This document shows positions 32,265-42,853 of a stretch of 64,000 nt of DNA, one piece after another. Position 1 is the first letter of the stretch. Each line of letters starts with the position of its first letter. The notes under the pieces were generated by a model, which saw only the letters and a program-made list of their open reading frames with translations, was not told the origin of the DNA and made no database searches. Source of the DNA: Vandiemenella viatica (Eukaryota; Arthropoda; Insecta; Orthoptera; Morabidae); the NCBI GenBank assembly GCA_031002005.1, contig CM061921.1, positions 172,058,935 through 172,122,934 of the forward strand, given 5' to 3'. Made by a program: the position numbers and the translations under genes.

Positions 32265-33450
32265 ATGGCGTCAGATAAGACGCTAGAAAACTCTAAAGAA
32301 AAAGTTAGTATACTTTTTATGGAACCGCAAAAAATGACAGCAGAGGCGTGTGGCGTATAGTTACGAATAGTGCAGCGAGTATGTAGCGAAGCCCAGCTGA
32401 GTGTTCTAGGGCCATCCTTTTCTTCTCCAAAGAAAAACATTCACCGAGAAGAACCGGTCACGGAGATGGATGACTTTCAGAATGATGTCATTCGACGTTC
32501 CGTTCTAGAATTTTATGATAGAGGCGAATATCCTACCTTACGAAAATTGAAGGAGATACTGAAAGAGAAAATTAACTACATTGGAGGCGTTACTTCTTGC
32601 ATAAGTTATTAAAAGCACTCGACTTCAGATACAGAAAATTTAATGACGGTAGACGTTTTTTGATGGAAATGACAGACATAATTACAGCAAGGGCCTCATT
32701 TTTAAGAAAAATGCACGATTTAAGAAAGGAACGTCCTCATCGACCTGTCATCTAACTTGACGAGACGTGGGTAAATCAAAATCACTCAAGGAAGTTTACT
32801 TGGCAACACTCTAAACGAAATGGTGATCTCAGGGTTCCTATAGGTAAAGGCTCTCGATTAATCGTTTGTCATGCTGGGTCAGAAACCCGTGGATTCGTTG
32901 AAGGGGCTGGTTTAGTGTTTCAGTGACTATCACCAAGAAATTAATAATGGTTTTCTAACTTGGTTAAGAGTATAAGGGGTGTTCTCGTAACGGAAAATGC
33001 AAGTTACCATTCAAATCACAAAGAAAAAATTCCCACCACTAACTCAAGAATGGCTGAAATTGTGTCAGGGCTTCACGAAAAGGACATACCATGTTATCCA
33101 TCACATACTGTAGCAGAGTTGCTTGCTTTGGTTAAGCAGCACAACAGTTTTTACAGGAAATAGGAGCTTGATGAATTGGCTTTAGAATTGGAACACGAAG
33201 TTGTACGGCATTTCCAGTACAATCTCATTGAACTAATATGCGCTCAAATAAAAGGAGAAGTGTCCGATAAAAATTCTACTTTTAAAATCAAAGATGTCAG
33301 AAAGTTACTGGAGGATGCCATAAGTCATATGACAATAGAAGACTGGAAGAAATGTGTTCTTCATGCAGGTCTGCAAGAAGAAAACTTTGTGAAGGATGGA
33401 CTACGAGATGAACATGTTGGAAAAATTATAATAAATTTGCGATGATAGTT
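32265..33450 (+). pseudogene. IS630/Tc1-superfamily DDE transposase remnant
   Basis: From the ATG at 32265 the frames run through MASDKTLENSKEK, DDFQNDVIRRSVLEFYDRGE (about 32468-32527), LRKLKEILKEKINYIGG and a helix-turn-helix-like stretch. Then come LDETWVNQNHSR (first catalytic Asp, about 32757-32795), GKGSRLIVCHAGS, VTENASYHSN (about 32988-33018; the usual second Asp of MDNASYHS reads Glu) and QYNLIELICAQIKGEV (about 33215-33265, the C-PYNPIEL-WA...KG motif with the last acidic residue). Stops at 32356-32358, 32610-32612 and 32754-32756, and shifts near 32920 and 33163, show that it is dead. Proteins of this type are abundant in arthropod genomes as domesticated-looking or free DDE genes. 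Terminal repeats were not found. Confidence 0.78.
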
Positions 33451-33678
33451 CCAGTGAAAGCCACAATGAAGACGATGACAGCGTGCATGGTAAGTCATTT
33501 CTCTGTGTTTCAACTAAATTTACTTCATTCATTTTTCAATTGTTTATTTCAACGATTTCTGTAAACAAAAAATCAGTTCAAAATTAAAACAACGTGTTTA
33601 GAGTTTTAACTGCCACTGTGAAAAACATCTAAAAATGGCTCAACTTTTCAAACTAAAAATAATGGCTGGAAGCAGTAA

Positions 33679-36600
33679 GCTTTTTTTTTTCGTTTTTTTT
33701 TTTTTTTTTTTTTTTTTCGTTTCAGCGATCTATGGACTACGACTACGCAACTTCATTTTCTCTTCTGACTTTCCTTCCTCCGTCGCCAGTACTCTTTCGT
33801 TCTCTAGCTCACTCTTGCTTTTTCTTCCTCTGAAAATTCCCTCCTTTTCCTGGTTGGTTTGTCTTCAGTCAGATCATTTACCTCCGCAATTTTTCCTCTG
33901 AATAATTTCCTGTCTTGGATGTCTTCCATGCTGATCCCACATCTTTTCAGATCCTGATGGACCTCCTTCACCCATGGAACTTGAGTCTTCCTGTTGTCTT
34001 GAAAGTTGAGTATTTTCTTTGCCATTCTTTCTGGTTCCATTCTCTTGATATGTCCATAGAAAGCTAATCTCCTTTTCTTAATTGTGTTTGATACCTTTTC
34101 AAATTTGTCATATAATTCTTGGTTCGATGTCAAACGGAAATTAAATTATCTTCCTGTCGCTGTTTTTGGTCCCAAGATTTTCCTTAGAAACTTCCTTTAT
34201 TTATTTTCTATTTCCGACAATCTATTTCTGGTTAGTGTTTCTGCTGCGTATAAACATTCTGTCTTCACTACTGTACTACAGTGCTTGTATTTCGCCTGAT
34301 GGGAGAGTAATTTTGATTTGTATGTCTTTTGACAAATCGTGAAAGCTGTTTCCATCTTTCTCACCCTATCTTCAACTGCAGCCTTCTCATTAACACTGGA
34401 GTCAAAATTTCACCAACGTATTTGAACTTCTGTGTTCTTTTAATATCACCATATTTAGTTTTCACTGTCCACGCCTGGTCTTTTGTATCTATGTTCATGT
34501 ATTCCGTTTTCTCAAACGATATATGTAGTCCTGCTTTCTCAGCTGTTTCTATCAAGACTTCTATCTGTTTGACTGCAGTCTCCAGATCTCTTGCAAAGAA
34601 CACAATGTCATCCGCAAAAGCGAGACATTAAAATGTCAAGCCATTCTTGTGGTGTCCTAGTCTAATTCCCTTTAGAATGTTTGACCGACACATTACTTTC
34701 CGCCATTCCCTGATGACCTTTTCCAAGACGCAGTTGAACAATAGCGGGGATAATCCGTCACCTGGCCTTACTCCAGTTTTGCTCTCAAATGGATCTGATA
34801 GTTCTCCAAAAAAGTTAACTTGGGACCGGGTGTTCTTTAAAGTTTGCTGTATTAGTGATGTTGTCTTATTGTCTATTCCAAATTCTTTCAAAACCTTTAT
34901 TAGTACATCTCGGTCTGCAGAATCATACGCTTTCTTGAAGTCCACAAAAGTCATCATCACCTTATTATTCCCTGCTAACGCCTTCGTTTTCATCAAAGTC
35001 TTGTTAGTGAAGATCTGTTCCGCACATGATCGTCCGTACCTAAATCCTGCCTGATATTCTCCTAGTTGTCGGTCAATGTGGTTCCCTATTCTTCACTGTA
35101 GAGCTTTGGAAAGTATCTTGTATGCCACAGGTAGTAGTGATATACCTCTGTAATTATTCACATTTAATATATCTCCTTTTTTTGTGTAACGGATGGATGA
35201 CAAAGTCCCTCCACTCTTCTGGTATCTCTTCTTCAAGCCAGATTTGTTGGAATTGTTGGAAGAGTTTCTCAAGTTGGTCTGCTACCTTCTCTCCAGTACA
35301 CTTAATAAGCTCGGCAACTTTTCCAGATGTCTTGTTGTTCTTAGGGCTCTTTATAATTTCTCTTATTACCTTCTTATTTGGTGGAGCTGAGTGGGAGTTT
35401 AGTGCTTGTTTCATAAAATTGCATTTCATTATGAGGGGGTAAGTAGTTGCTTAAAGTATTTGGCCGGATGTTCACAGCTTTCTTTATTGTTTAGAATTAG
35501 TTTAAACTGATCATTCCTGAAGCAAAGGTTATGCGGAGAGTAACCTCGAATTTTGGAATTAAAGGTTCGATAGAAATCTCTGGTTTTGTTTCTATTAAAG
35601 TTTTCTTCTAGCTCTTTTAGTTGCTCCTTCTCAAATTTCAGTTTCACTCTTCTGATTACTTTAGCTGTTCTTTTCCTTTCGACTTTAAAATCATCAAAAT
35701 TTAGTTTTGTAGCGTTCCATCTGTTCCAAGCTACAGGACGCCTTTGTAGAGCATCTTCACATTCATCATTCCACCATGGGTGCTTCTTCTTCTTGACCAG
35801 GAAAATCATTTGTTTTGCTGCTTCCTGTATTCTCTGGGCTATTTTGTTCCATTCATAAGAGTACAACGCATCCAGTTCCTTTTGATATATTTCAATTATT
35901 TCTTTGCTAATTTTCAGTTCTTCTACTCTATATTTATGAATCCTGGGAGCTCTCTTATTTGTATTGTTGGGGATTAATTTCCCTTTAACCCTCGTCGTGA
36001 TCTGAGTCAATGTTAGCCCCTCTCTGTACTCTGACATTCATTACATCTCTTGGATTGGTAGTAGCTACATGATCAATTTGAATCTATCTTAACATTGGAT
36101 TGGGAGATTGCCAAGTCTTCATCTGCTTCGCGGTCTTCTTGAAGTGAGTGTACATTATTTTCATGCCAAAAGATTGACAGACATCAATCAGTCTTTCACC
36201 ATTTCTGTTGGTCCTTTGGTGAGCTGGATATTCTCCAGCCACTTTCCTAAATGTCCTTTCCTTTTCAATTTGGGCATTGAAGTCTCCCATTAGGAGTTTA
36301 ATATGCTTTTCTGGGGTTCTGAACTGCTCCTCTTCAAGCTGAGACCAAAATTCTTCTACATTATCTGGGTTCTTCCTATTGTCTTCATTAATAGGAACGT
36401 GGGCATTGAAAACAGTGTAGAATTTGTTTCCACATCTTAATGTTAAAATAGATAGCCTGGGAGAAGGGGATCTGAAGTCTACTATGAATTCTGTTAGTGA
36501 ATTATGAACAAAGAAATCTGTCACCAGTATTACCATGGTATTCTTTGTTTTATCAGACCCCCTAACATTTACAGCTGGTCGTCCCTTTAGTATTCTGTAG

Positions 36601-37340
36601 TTGCCTGCTGCTGAAATTTCATCAGATATATACATTGTTTCTTGCACAGCCAGCAGTTTGATCTTGTATTTATCCAATGGTTTGATTAATTCCATTTGTT
36701 TACCGGTTTTCAAAAGTGTGTTTATATTGAGTATGCCAAAAAAGTGTTTTAGTTTTGTTCTGAGTTTGCGGGCCAATGGATCCTCCGACTGATCCAAACA
36801 TGATGGTGTAGGTCCCCCAGAATCCTTTGTCCTACTTGGACCAGAGAACTGGCCCTGGATTGAACCGGCTGGGGTAGTATTTTCTGTATGCTTTGCCATC
36901 ATGATAGTTGCGTGAAGCTTGATAGGTGGGATAGAGTTGACCTCCATCCTAGAGTAAAACCCAGTTTGTAAGATCTGGAGTTTATATGAGCAGCCGTTCC
37001 TAACATGGGAGCCGCCAGATGCGGGTACAGACGCGCCTGGGTTTAGTACTTTATCTTTTTTCGTGGTTTATTCCCCTAGGTTCTTCCGCCCTCTAAGCCG
37101 TTGGGAAACACTTCCTCTTCCGCCGTTGAGACCGTTGACCATCTTCGCCTAGTTACCCTAGGTAGGGACCTTATAACAGGGTGCTACCATCCGGAGTCAG
37201 ATGGACCCTGGTAGACGCAAAATATCCTGCCTCATACGTTATGATGATGTTTGTGCATGCGCGGTAGCTGGTTCACCTTCGCCTATAGGGACTTGGGCAG
37301 TGGAGTGGGGATAGAGAAGAGTGGCCTTGACTCGCCTTTC
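33679..37340 (-). mobile_element. LINE on the minus strand with poly(A) tail
   Basis: The interrupted T tract at 33679-33718 is the poly(A) tail of a LINE read right to left. Coding parts lie from 36947 down to 33804. The 36950-37340 region (complement) is an untranslated or degraded leader, GC-richer than its surroundings. This is the most complete LINE of the window in domain content, about 3.6 kb. Target duplication not resolved. Confidence 0.82.
33804..36947 (-). pseudogene. LINE polyprotein: endonuclease, RT, C-terminal domain
   Basis: Minus strand, 5' to 3'. Endonuclease 36947-36084: ILNINTLLKTGKQMELIKPL, LLAVQET, LLMGDFNAQIEKE (catalytic GDFNAQ), GERLIDVCQSFGMKIM and KTWQSPNP. A frame break near 36060 precedes 36037-35429 (LTQITTRVKGKL, HPWWNDECEDAL). 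The RT follows: 35429-35154 has the helix KNNKTSGKVAELIKCTGEK and IPEEWRDFVIHPLHKK, and 34996-34628 has MTFVDFKKAYDSADRD (palm A) and GVRPGDGLSPLLFNC. The FADD box is intact at about 34611-34622 (complement of GTCATCCGCAAA). 34603-34361 contains HISFEKTEYM. The C-terminal piece 34133-33804 has KRRLAFYGHIKRMEPERMAK. Four or more breaks. The layout resembles RTE-like insect LINEs, but the clade is a guess. Confidence 0.85.
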
Positions 37341-37496
37341 CTAACTGAACATAATATAGTTAAAGAGTGAACGCTGGTCACATCGAAATTACGTATTGCA
37401 AATTGACAACACCGCAATACCAGGGGAATTCTCTAATTTTGTCTTCGAGCAGTTGTTATAACCATACAATTTGGAATAGTTTTCCGTTAATTACCA

Positions 37497-37640
37497 GCAG
37501 TGACGAATCTAGGAATTTTGATAGCCGCCTCGTCAAACATGAGTCAGATGCCCTGAGCGGTAGAGCTAAAAGGTCACCGCCATGCTTATTGTTTGCCGCT
37601 CCTTCAAACATTTTGCCGCCCCAATTGTTGCCGCCCTGGG
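37497..37640 (+). repeat. Possible hAT-type terminal fragment
   Basis: CAGTGACGAATCTAGGAATT (37498) and the following CCGCC..GCCGCC repeats look like the start of hAT elements of the CAGTGGCGGATCTAGG kind. It may be the left end of the hAT whose transposase remnant lies at 39215-41956, separated by the Harbinger-type MITE. No right end found. Confidence 0.4.
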
Positions 37641-37685
37641 CAGTAGTGGAGATAGTGTATATATTGTCTCTAGTGGATACAATTA

Positions 37686-38876
37686 GGCCGGGCACACATT
37701 GACGTGCAGTTGATGCAGGCGGCGCCAAACTGTTTCTGTGTGTCTACCTTCTGAGGCGGAACAGCGCGTATTGAGCCGCAGAGCAGGGCAGCACAATATT
37801 GCGCCACGTTGTGTTCACGGCACTGAAACTGTGCCACGCAGCTCGCTCGTGCCGGTTTATGCCGTAACACGTTTTGCGTTATTCCAAGTCTTGCTTTACT
37901 TTAAAATCATTTTCAACTATGAAACAAGAAAATTGATTAATCTGGTGCGTAACCACCCTGCGATTCACAATACAAGTAATACTAAATACACAAAAATTAA
38001 ATTTAAACAAGAAATTTGGACAAGAATCACCAATGAGCCCAACAAGTGGCGAGTAAATTCATTCTACTGTCCACTTACAATTTTCACTTTTATTTTCTCT
38101 TTTTGTATTTATTTTTAATAAACATTTATTGTAAAAAAATTGATATATAGGCTACTATTACATTATTTGTTTTCTTATTATTTGTAATATTATACTACAT
38201 CATTCAATAGTGTCCACGAGAAACCTTTTTTTTTTGTGTGTGTGAAGACAATTTTCCGAATAATTTGTTGAACACTGCTTTTTTGGTTCCAGATGTTCCT
38301 TTTGTCCTATTATGTAGTTTTCTTATAAATATAATATAAAATAAAAGATAATTACATTTTTACAAACGATGTGTACCATCAAACGCTAAATAATTAAATA
38401 AATAAAATCGATTATACTGCCAGACTTTCTTTAGTTCCAATAGGTATTTGAGCGTTGTCGAGAAAATAACCCAGGTTGGATTATGCTGTGAATCTCCAGT
38501 CGAGTCATCCCGAATTAATGAATAAATCTTTTGAGAATTCTCTTGTCACTGTAAAAGCCAGATGAGAGTTTCTTCTTTTCATATATTCACTTTTCCATAG
38601 TTTTATCTAACTCTACTTCTGCTAAAATAACAACAATTTTCCAAGCTCGGCATCCCAGGCTAATTTGGATATAAAATATCAAGGTTTTGCATGGACATGT
38701 TTTTTTTATTACGCTTTTTTGTTTCGTTTTCCACACAACACCACCATACTTTGTAAACTGCCGCACGAAACTGCGGTCTAATATAAGCGGGCAACTGCCC
38801 GACACTGTTTCTGTTTTCGTGCTGCCCTGCCCTGCGCTGCCCCTACTGCACCACGCAGCTCAATGTGCGCCCCGGG
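37686..38876. mobile_element. Second PIF/Harbinger-type MITE, TTA target duplication
   Basis: GGCCGGGCACACATTGACGT at 37686 pairs with the right end, in complement CCCGGGGCGCACATTGAGCT from 38876. Flanking TTA at 37683-37685 and 38877-38879. Subterminal GC-rich arms follow: GGCGGCGCC and GTTTCTGTGTG on the left; AACAGAAACAGTGTCGGGCA in complement on the right. About 900 bp of AT-rich spacer has no recognisable transposase. TIR pattern GG.C.GGGC-CACATTGA and TWA target fit PIF/Harbinger. Different family from the 30.1-kb element. Confidence 0.68.
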
Positions 38877-39214
38877 TTATAGTCGTACATTCCTACCATA
38901 TTATACACGTGTGGGTGTTCTTTTGTGTTTTTGTATTATTTTTTGCCGTTAGCGGTGGATTGATATAATATTAGTATACTATGCTAACTACTGTTTTCTT
39001 TAAAATTCTATGAGATAAAGTGAAAACAAGGTTAACTAGAAGCACTGGAGCATAAGGTAAGAAGTTGTTTTGTTTGTGTACTGTATCACAACATGATACA
39101 TACTTTTTATGGTTTAATTGGATAGAAGACTAACAGAAGAACATTGTTTGTGTAGAAATGAGATCTCGTCATTAGTTTTAGATTCAATTACCTCAGCCAT
39201 CATTTAATTTACTA

Positions 39215-41956
39215 GTGTATTTTATATTTTATAAGCAGCAGACCTAGAGATTTAGGTAGGCGTCTCGCTTCTGGAAGTGCAAAACGTAAAGCAAATAATG
39301 AAAAAGAAAAGAAGATCCAAGCTGATATGTCAAAGACACGTAAGCTTACTGAGTTTTCTAATTTTCATAATGACGTTCCTGAATCTAAAGAAACTGAAAT
39401 AGAAAACACAGAAGTAGCGTCCCGTTGTACAGATGACGATGATTATACTAGAGGAAATTCATTAGAATTTATTACTATTGCCGACAAAGTCACAATTAGT
39501 ACAAGTGATACTGCACTCCCACTTGAACATACAGCAAGTTCTCTAAGTGTGGTCGAAAGCACATCACATGCCACCGATGTTACTAAATCTTCTTTTCTAA
39601 GCCAAAAAAAAAGGAGAAGAAATTAAAGTAAAATGTACTCTAATGATATTGGTGTATTGCCGAGCAACTTTGATCGAAATCATTGGATTGCAAAAGAAAG
39701 TAGCGCAGTGCAGCATATGGACAGAAATTTGTTGTCTTCAGAAAAAAATGTATGACAGTGAAAATAAACCGCATTTCTGTCAGAGGTCCTTTTTCATATA
39801 CAGGCTAAAACTCACGTTAGAGATTGGCTGTGTTATTCTGAAACTAAAGGGAAGCTTTTCTGTTTTGTTTGCAAAGTTACGGATTCAGACAGTTCGGCAC
39901 GGTTTACGAAAGACGGATTAAATGACTGGAAGAACGTGCATATTTTATTGATAAGACACGAAGAAAGCACTTCTCATCGACAATCAGTAATTTCACTGTT
40001 AGTTCCAAAAAACCAGGGGTGCGTGTGTCGATTCTGAACTTGTGAGCCAAATAGAGACCGAACAAAAATATTGGCTGACACTCTTAGAAAGAATTGCCGC
40101 AGTTATAATTTTTTTTAACAGAACGAGGTCTTGCATTTCGGGGTAGTGTTAATACCATTGGTTCACCTCACAATGGAAATTATTTAGGTTTATTATAATT
40201 AATAGCTAAATTTGACATATTTCTGGCTGAACCTATACATACTTATACAAACAAAGGAAGGGGACATACGTCATACTTGTCAAAAACAACATGTGAGGAA
40301 TTTATACATCTAATTGCATCAAGCATATCAGATCTCATTATTTGCGAAATTAAGAGGTGCAAATACTATTCTGTTTCATTGGATTCTACTCCAGACATAT
40401 CGAATGTAGACCAACGGACTCTGATCGTGCGCAATGTCTAGCCATCTGGACCAGTGGAAAGGTTTGTAAGATTTTTGGATATGGAAGGCCATACTGCTGA
40501 AGAGATCACTCAGAGTTTACTAGGTTTTTTAATTGACAATGATATTAATATAAAGATTGTCGAGGGCAAAGTTATGACAATGCCAGCAACTAAATTGGGA
40601 AATACAGCGGCTTATAAGCATGAATTAAGGAGATAAATAAGTACGCGGAATATATTCCCTGTTTCGCACATTCATTAAATCTGGTTGCCAAGTGCGCTGA
40701 AGATTGCTATACAGAAGAATCCTTTTTATTCGACTTCGTTGAAAGCCTTTATTCATTTTTTTCCGCTTCAATTTATCGGTGGGGTCTTTTCACGAAAGCA
40801 CTGAAAGATAGCATTTAAAAATTCCAGTTTTGAAAAGATTATCAGACACTAGGTGGTCTGCCCGAGCTGATGCGACGAAAGCGCCTTTATTTGGTTTTAA
40901 CACTATCAAAGAAGTTTTGGATAGCATATCTAACATCGAGGATCAAGAAGTAGAGTGTCGTAATCAAGCTTACGGACTAGTTTCTACAATGGACAAGTTA
41001 GGAACGGGAATAATGACTATTGCGTGGAACGAAATTCTAGAGCGCTTGCAAGCAACTAATAACGCTTCTCTGCAGTTGTCTCATGAAGACCTTAACACTG
41101 GAAAAGCTGTTTATAAATCACTTTACGAGTACTTCGAAGCAATGCGGTCCACATTCCTAGATACACATGCCAAAGTCAAATCCATAACTGGCTGTGAAGA
41201 ATATTAGGAATTGACTGCAAGAAAACGAAAGCGAAGCACAAAGTGGGACCATTCCAGCGATGAAGTTGTAGAAAGTCAGACACCTAGACAACATTTTGAG
41301 ATTCAGGTGTTTATAGTCATAACTGATAATGTGTTATCTTCATTAGCTAAATGTATGGAAGCATACCATCAAGTGACCAGTGTATTTGGAATGCTTTACC
41401 AGCAGAATAAATCTTACGCGGATGATGTAGAAGCAGGGCCGGATTAAATAATAATAAAAAAAAGGTCGCTATCTGGTCTGACTGGGAGGCTCCCGAGAAT
41501 CGTAGGCTCTTAGGCGGCCCCCCGCCCCCTAGAAAAGGCGCCGGACCGTAGCATTTGCTAACTCCTGCTACGTGGTTAATCCGGTACTGTATAGAAGACA
41601 GTCTAGGCAATGAGCTGGTACATTTCGCTGAACTGCTGAAAACAGATTTGGCTGCTACTATTGACAGCAAGCTTTAGAACATCAGTATTATAAATTCCGA
41701 GTGGAAAATTCCTTAAATCATGTTTTACAAATGTAGAAATCGTGTTACGCGTTAAATTGAATTTGATGGTCACCAGCTGCAACGGAGATGGTTTTTTTCA
41801 ACACTGAAGCGCAGTAAAAGTGAGCTAAGTAACACAATGCGAAAAGAACTTCTAAATGATCTGGTTTTAATAGAATATGATTTGCTGAGAAATATTGATT
41901 TCACTAGTGTAATCTCTAAGTTTGCCCATATTAAATCCCGAATGGTAGTTTTTTAA
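39215..41956 (+). pseudogene. hAT transposase, ZMYM1-like, multiply broken
   Basis: The N-terminus (39268-39626) is a charged leader, SGSAKRKANNEKEKKIQADM then SKTRKLTEF. A TTF-type zinc finger follows at about 39800-39990 in shifted frames: VRDWLCYSETKGKLFCFVCK, DGLNDWKNVHILL and HEESTSHRQS. The RNase H-like catalytic region spans about 40020-41200: SLDSTPDISNVDQRTLIV (about 40378), SYDNASN (about 40575), EYIPCFAHSLNLVAKCAEDC (about 40650-40708) and LSDTRWSARADATKA (about 40833-40878). The end, 41780-41956, has RRWFFSTLKRSKSELSNTMR and KFAHIKSR, the hAT dimerisation tail. This order is typical of ZMYM1-like hAT proteins. A 156-bp MITE is inserted at 41434. Numerous stops and shifts. Confidence 0.82.
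41434..41589. mobile_element. hAT MITE nested in the ZMYM1-like transposase
   Basis: CAGGGCCGGATTAAAT at the left and CAGTACCGGATTAACCACGT in complement at the right; 8-bp flanks TGTAGAAG (41426-41433) and TATAGAAG (41590-41597) differ at one base. The GC-rich centre has CGGCCCCCCGCCCCCTAG. The insertion separates AYHQVTSVFGMLYQQ from the LGNELVHFAELLKTDL part of the host frame. Confidence 0.82.
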
Positions 41957-42185
41957 AGATGCTGTTTTATTTCATTTCCAGTGCTCAACACTGACCCGGC
42001 GTTAGGCGTAATTCCACCTGAATTTTTTCGTTTTACGCCTGCAATCTCCGTCAAAGGCGTAGAAAATACGCCTAGGCATCAAAACCTAATTTAAAAAATT
42101 ATATTTGAGAAATTCGTTTTCAGTTTTGCGTGTTCATGGTTTAATTCTAATAATTAATTTCAATTACAACTCCTGTTGTATTGAT

Positions 42186-42331
42186 TTTTTTATGGCTTTA
42201 CGCCTCGTCGACGTCGTGGTCATTATAGGCGGGAAAGAATTGGGGACAAGGAATGGGAAGGAAATCGGCCATGACCTTTTTGAAGGAAGCATTCGCTTGG
42301 AATGATTTGGAGAAACCATGGAAAACCCAAA
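42186..42331 (-). mobile_element. SINE-B fragment, old copy
   Basis: Diverged copy of the SINE-B body (GGGAAAGAATTGGGGACAAG, GGAATGGGAAGGAA-TCGGCC, AAACCATGGAAAACCCAAA), with no tRNA head: it stops abruptly at 42331. It starts GGCTTTACGCCTCGT, the tail version shared by the other old copies (51676, 57655). Confidence 0.75.
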
Positions 42332-42853
42332 GCAGAAATTTTAACACCAAGACTAAAGCAGTGGAACCTATTGAGCAAGAGTTGCAAGATACCCCTTACC
42401 GAGCAGGAAAAGATACTAATGCCTCCATTCCATATTAAGCTTGGACTGATCAAGCAATCTGTAAAGGCCTTAGATACACCATCAGATGCAATGAAGTACC
42501 TCCAAAATGTGCTCCCCAAACTATCAGAAGGTAAGATAAAGAGTGGAATTTTTGTGGGCCCCCAAGTGAAAAAATTACTTCGTGATGACACATTCATCAG
42601 CAAGCTTCTACCAGTTCAAAGAAAGGCCTGGAAGAGCTTGGGGGATGTTGTGAATGGTTTCCTAGGTATTCACAGAATGCAAAATTACAGGGATGTGGTA
42701 GAGGGTCTTTTGAATAACTACAAAGCAATGGGGTGCAGAATGTCTATAAAGCTGCATGTACTCCACTCGCATCTAGATGTTTACAAGTCTCATATGGGAG
42801 CATATTCAGAGGAACAGGGCGAAAGGTTCCATCACTTCAACACTGAAGCATGA
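42332..42853 (+). CDS. Open reading frame of unknown function, repeat-associated
   Basis: About 174 codons without a stop up to TGA at 42851-42853. The frame technically opens at an ATG (42302) inside the SINE-B fragment, but the conserved-looking part starts after it: LKQWNLLSKSC, then MPPFHIKLGLIKQSVKALDT, LPKLSEGKIKSGIFVGPQVK, AWKSLGDVVNGFLGIHRMQN, GCRMSIKLHVLHSHLDVYKS and SEEQGERFHHFNTEA. From memory, proteins with LHIKLGLMKQFVKAL...GARMSIK.H.L.SHLD.F..N.G..SEEQGERFHQD are found in large numbers in arthropod and cnidarian genomes and are probably transposon-derived; I do not know their catalytic role. The usual continuation after GERFHQD is missing, so this is truncated at the 3' end. It stands out because it is the least damaged long frame in the window. 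Confidence 0.5.
   Translation, partial: AEILTPRLKQWNLLSKSCKIPLTEQEKILMPPFHIKLGLIKQSVKALDTPSDAMKYLQNVLPKLSEGKIKSGIFVGPQVKKLLRDDTFISKLLPVQRKAWKSLGDVVNGFLGIHRMQNYRDVVEGLLNNYKAMGCRMSIKLHVLHSHLDVYKSHMGAYSEEQGERFHHFNTEA

Noticed and set aside
34084..36792. Plus-strand frames opposite the minus-strand LINE
   Set aside because: Antisense shadows; the minus strand carries GDFNAQ, FADD and other LINE motifs.
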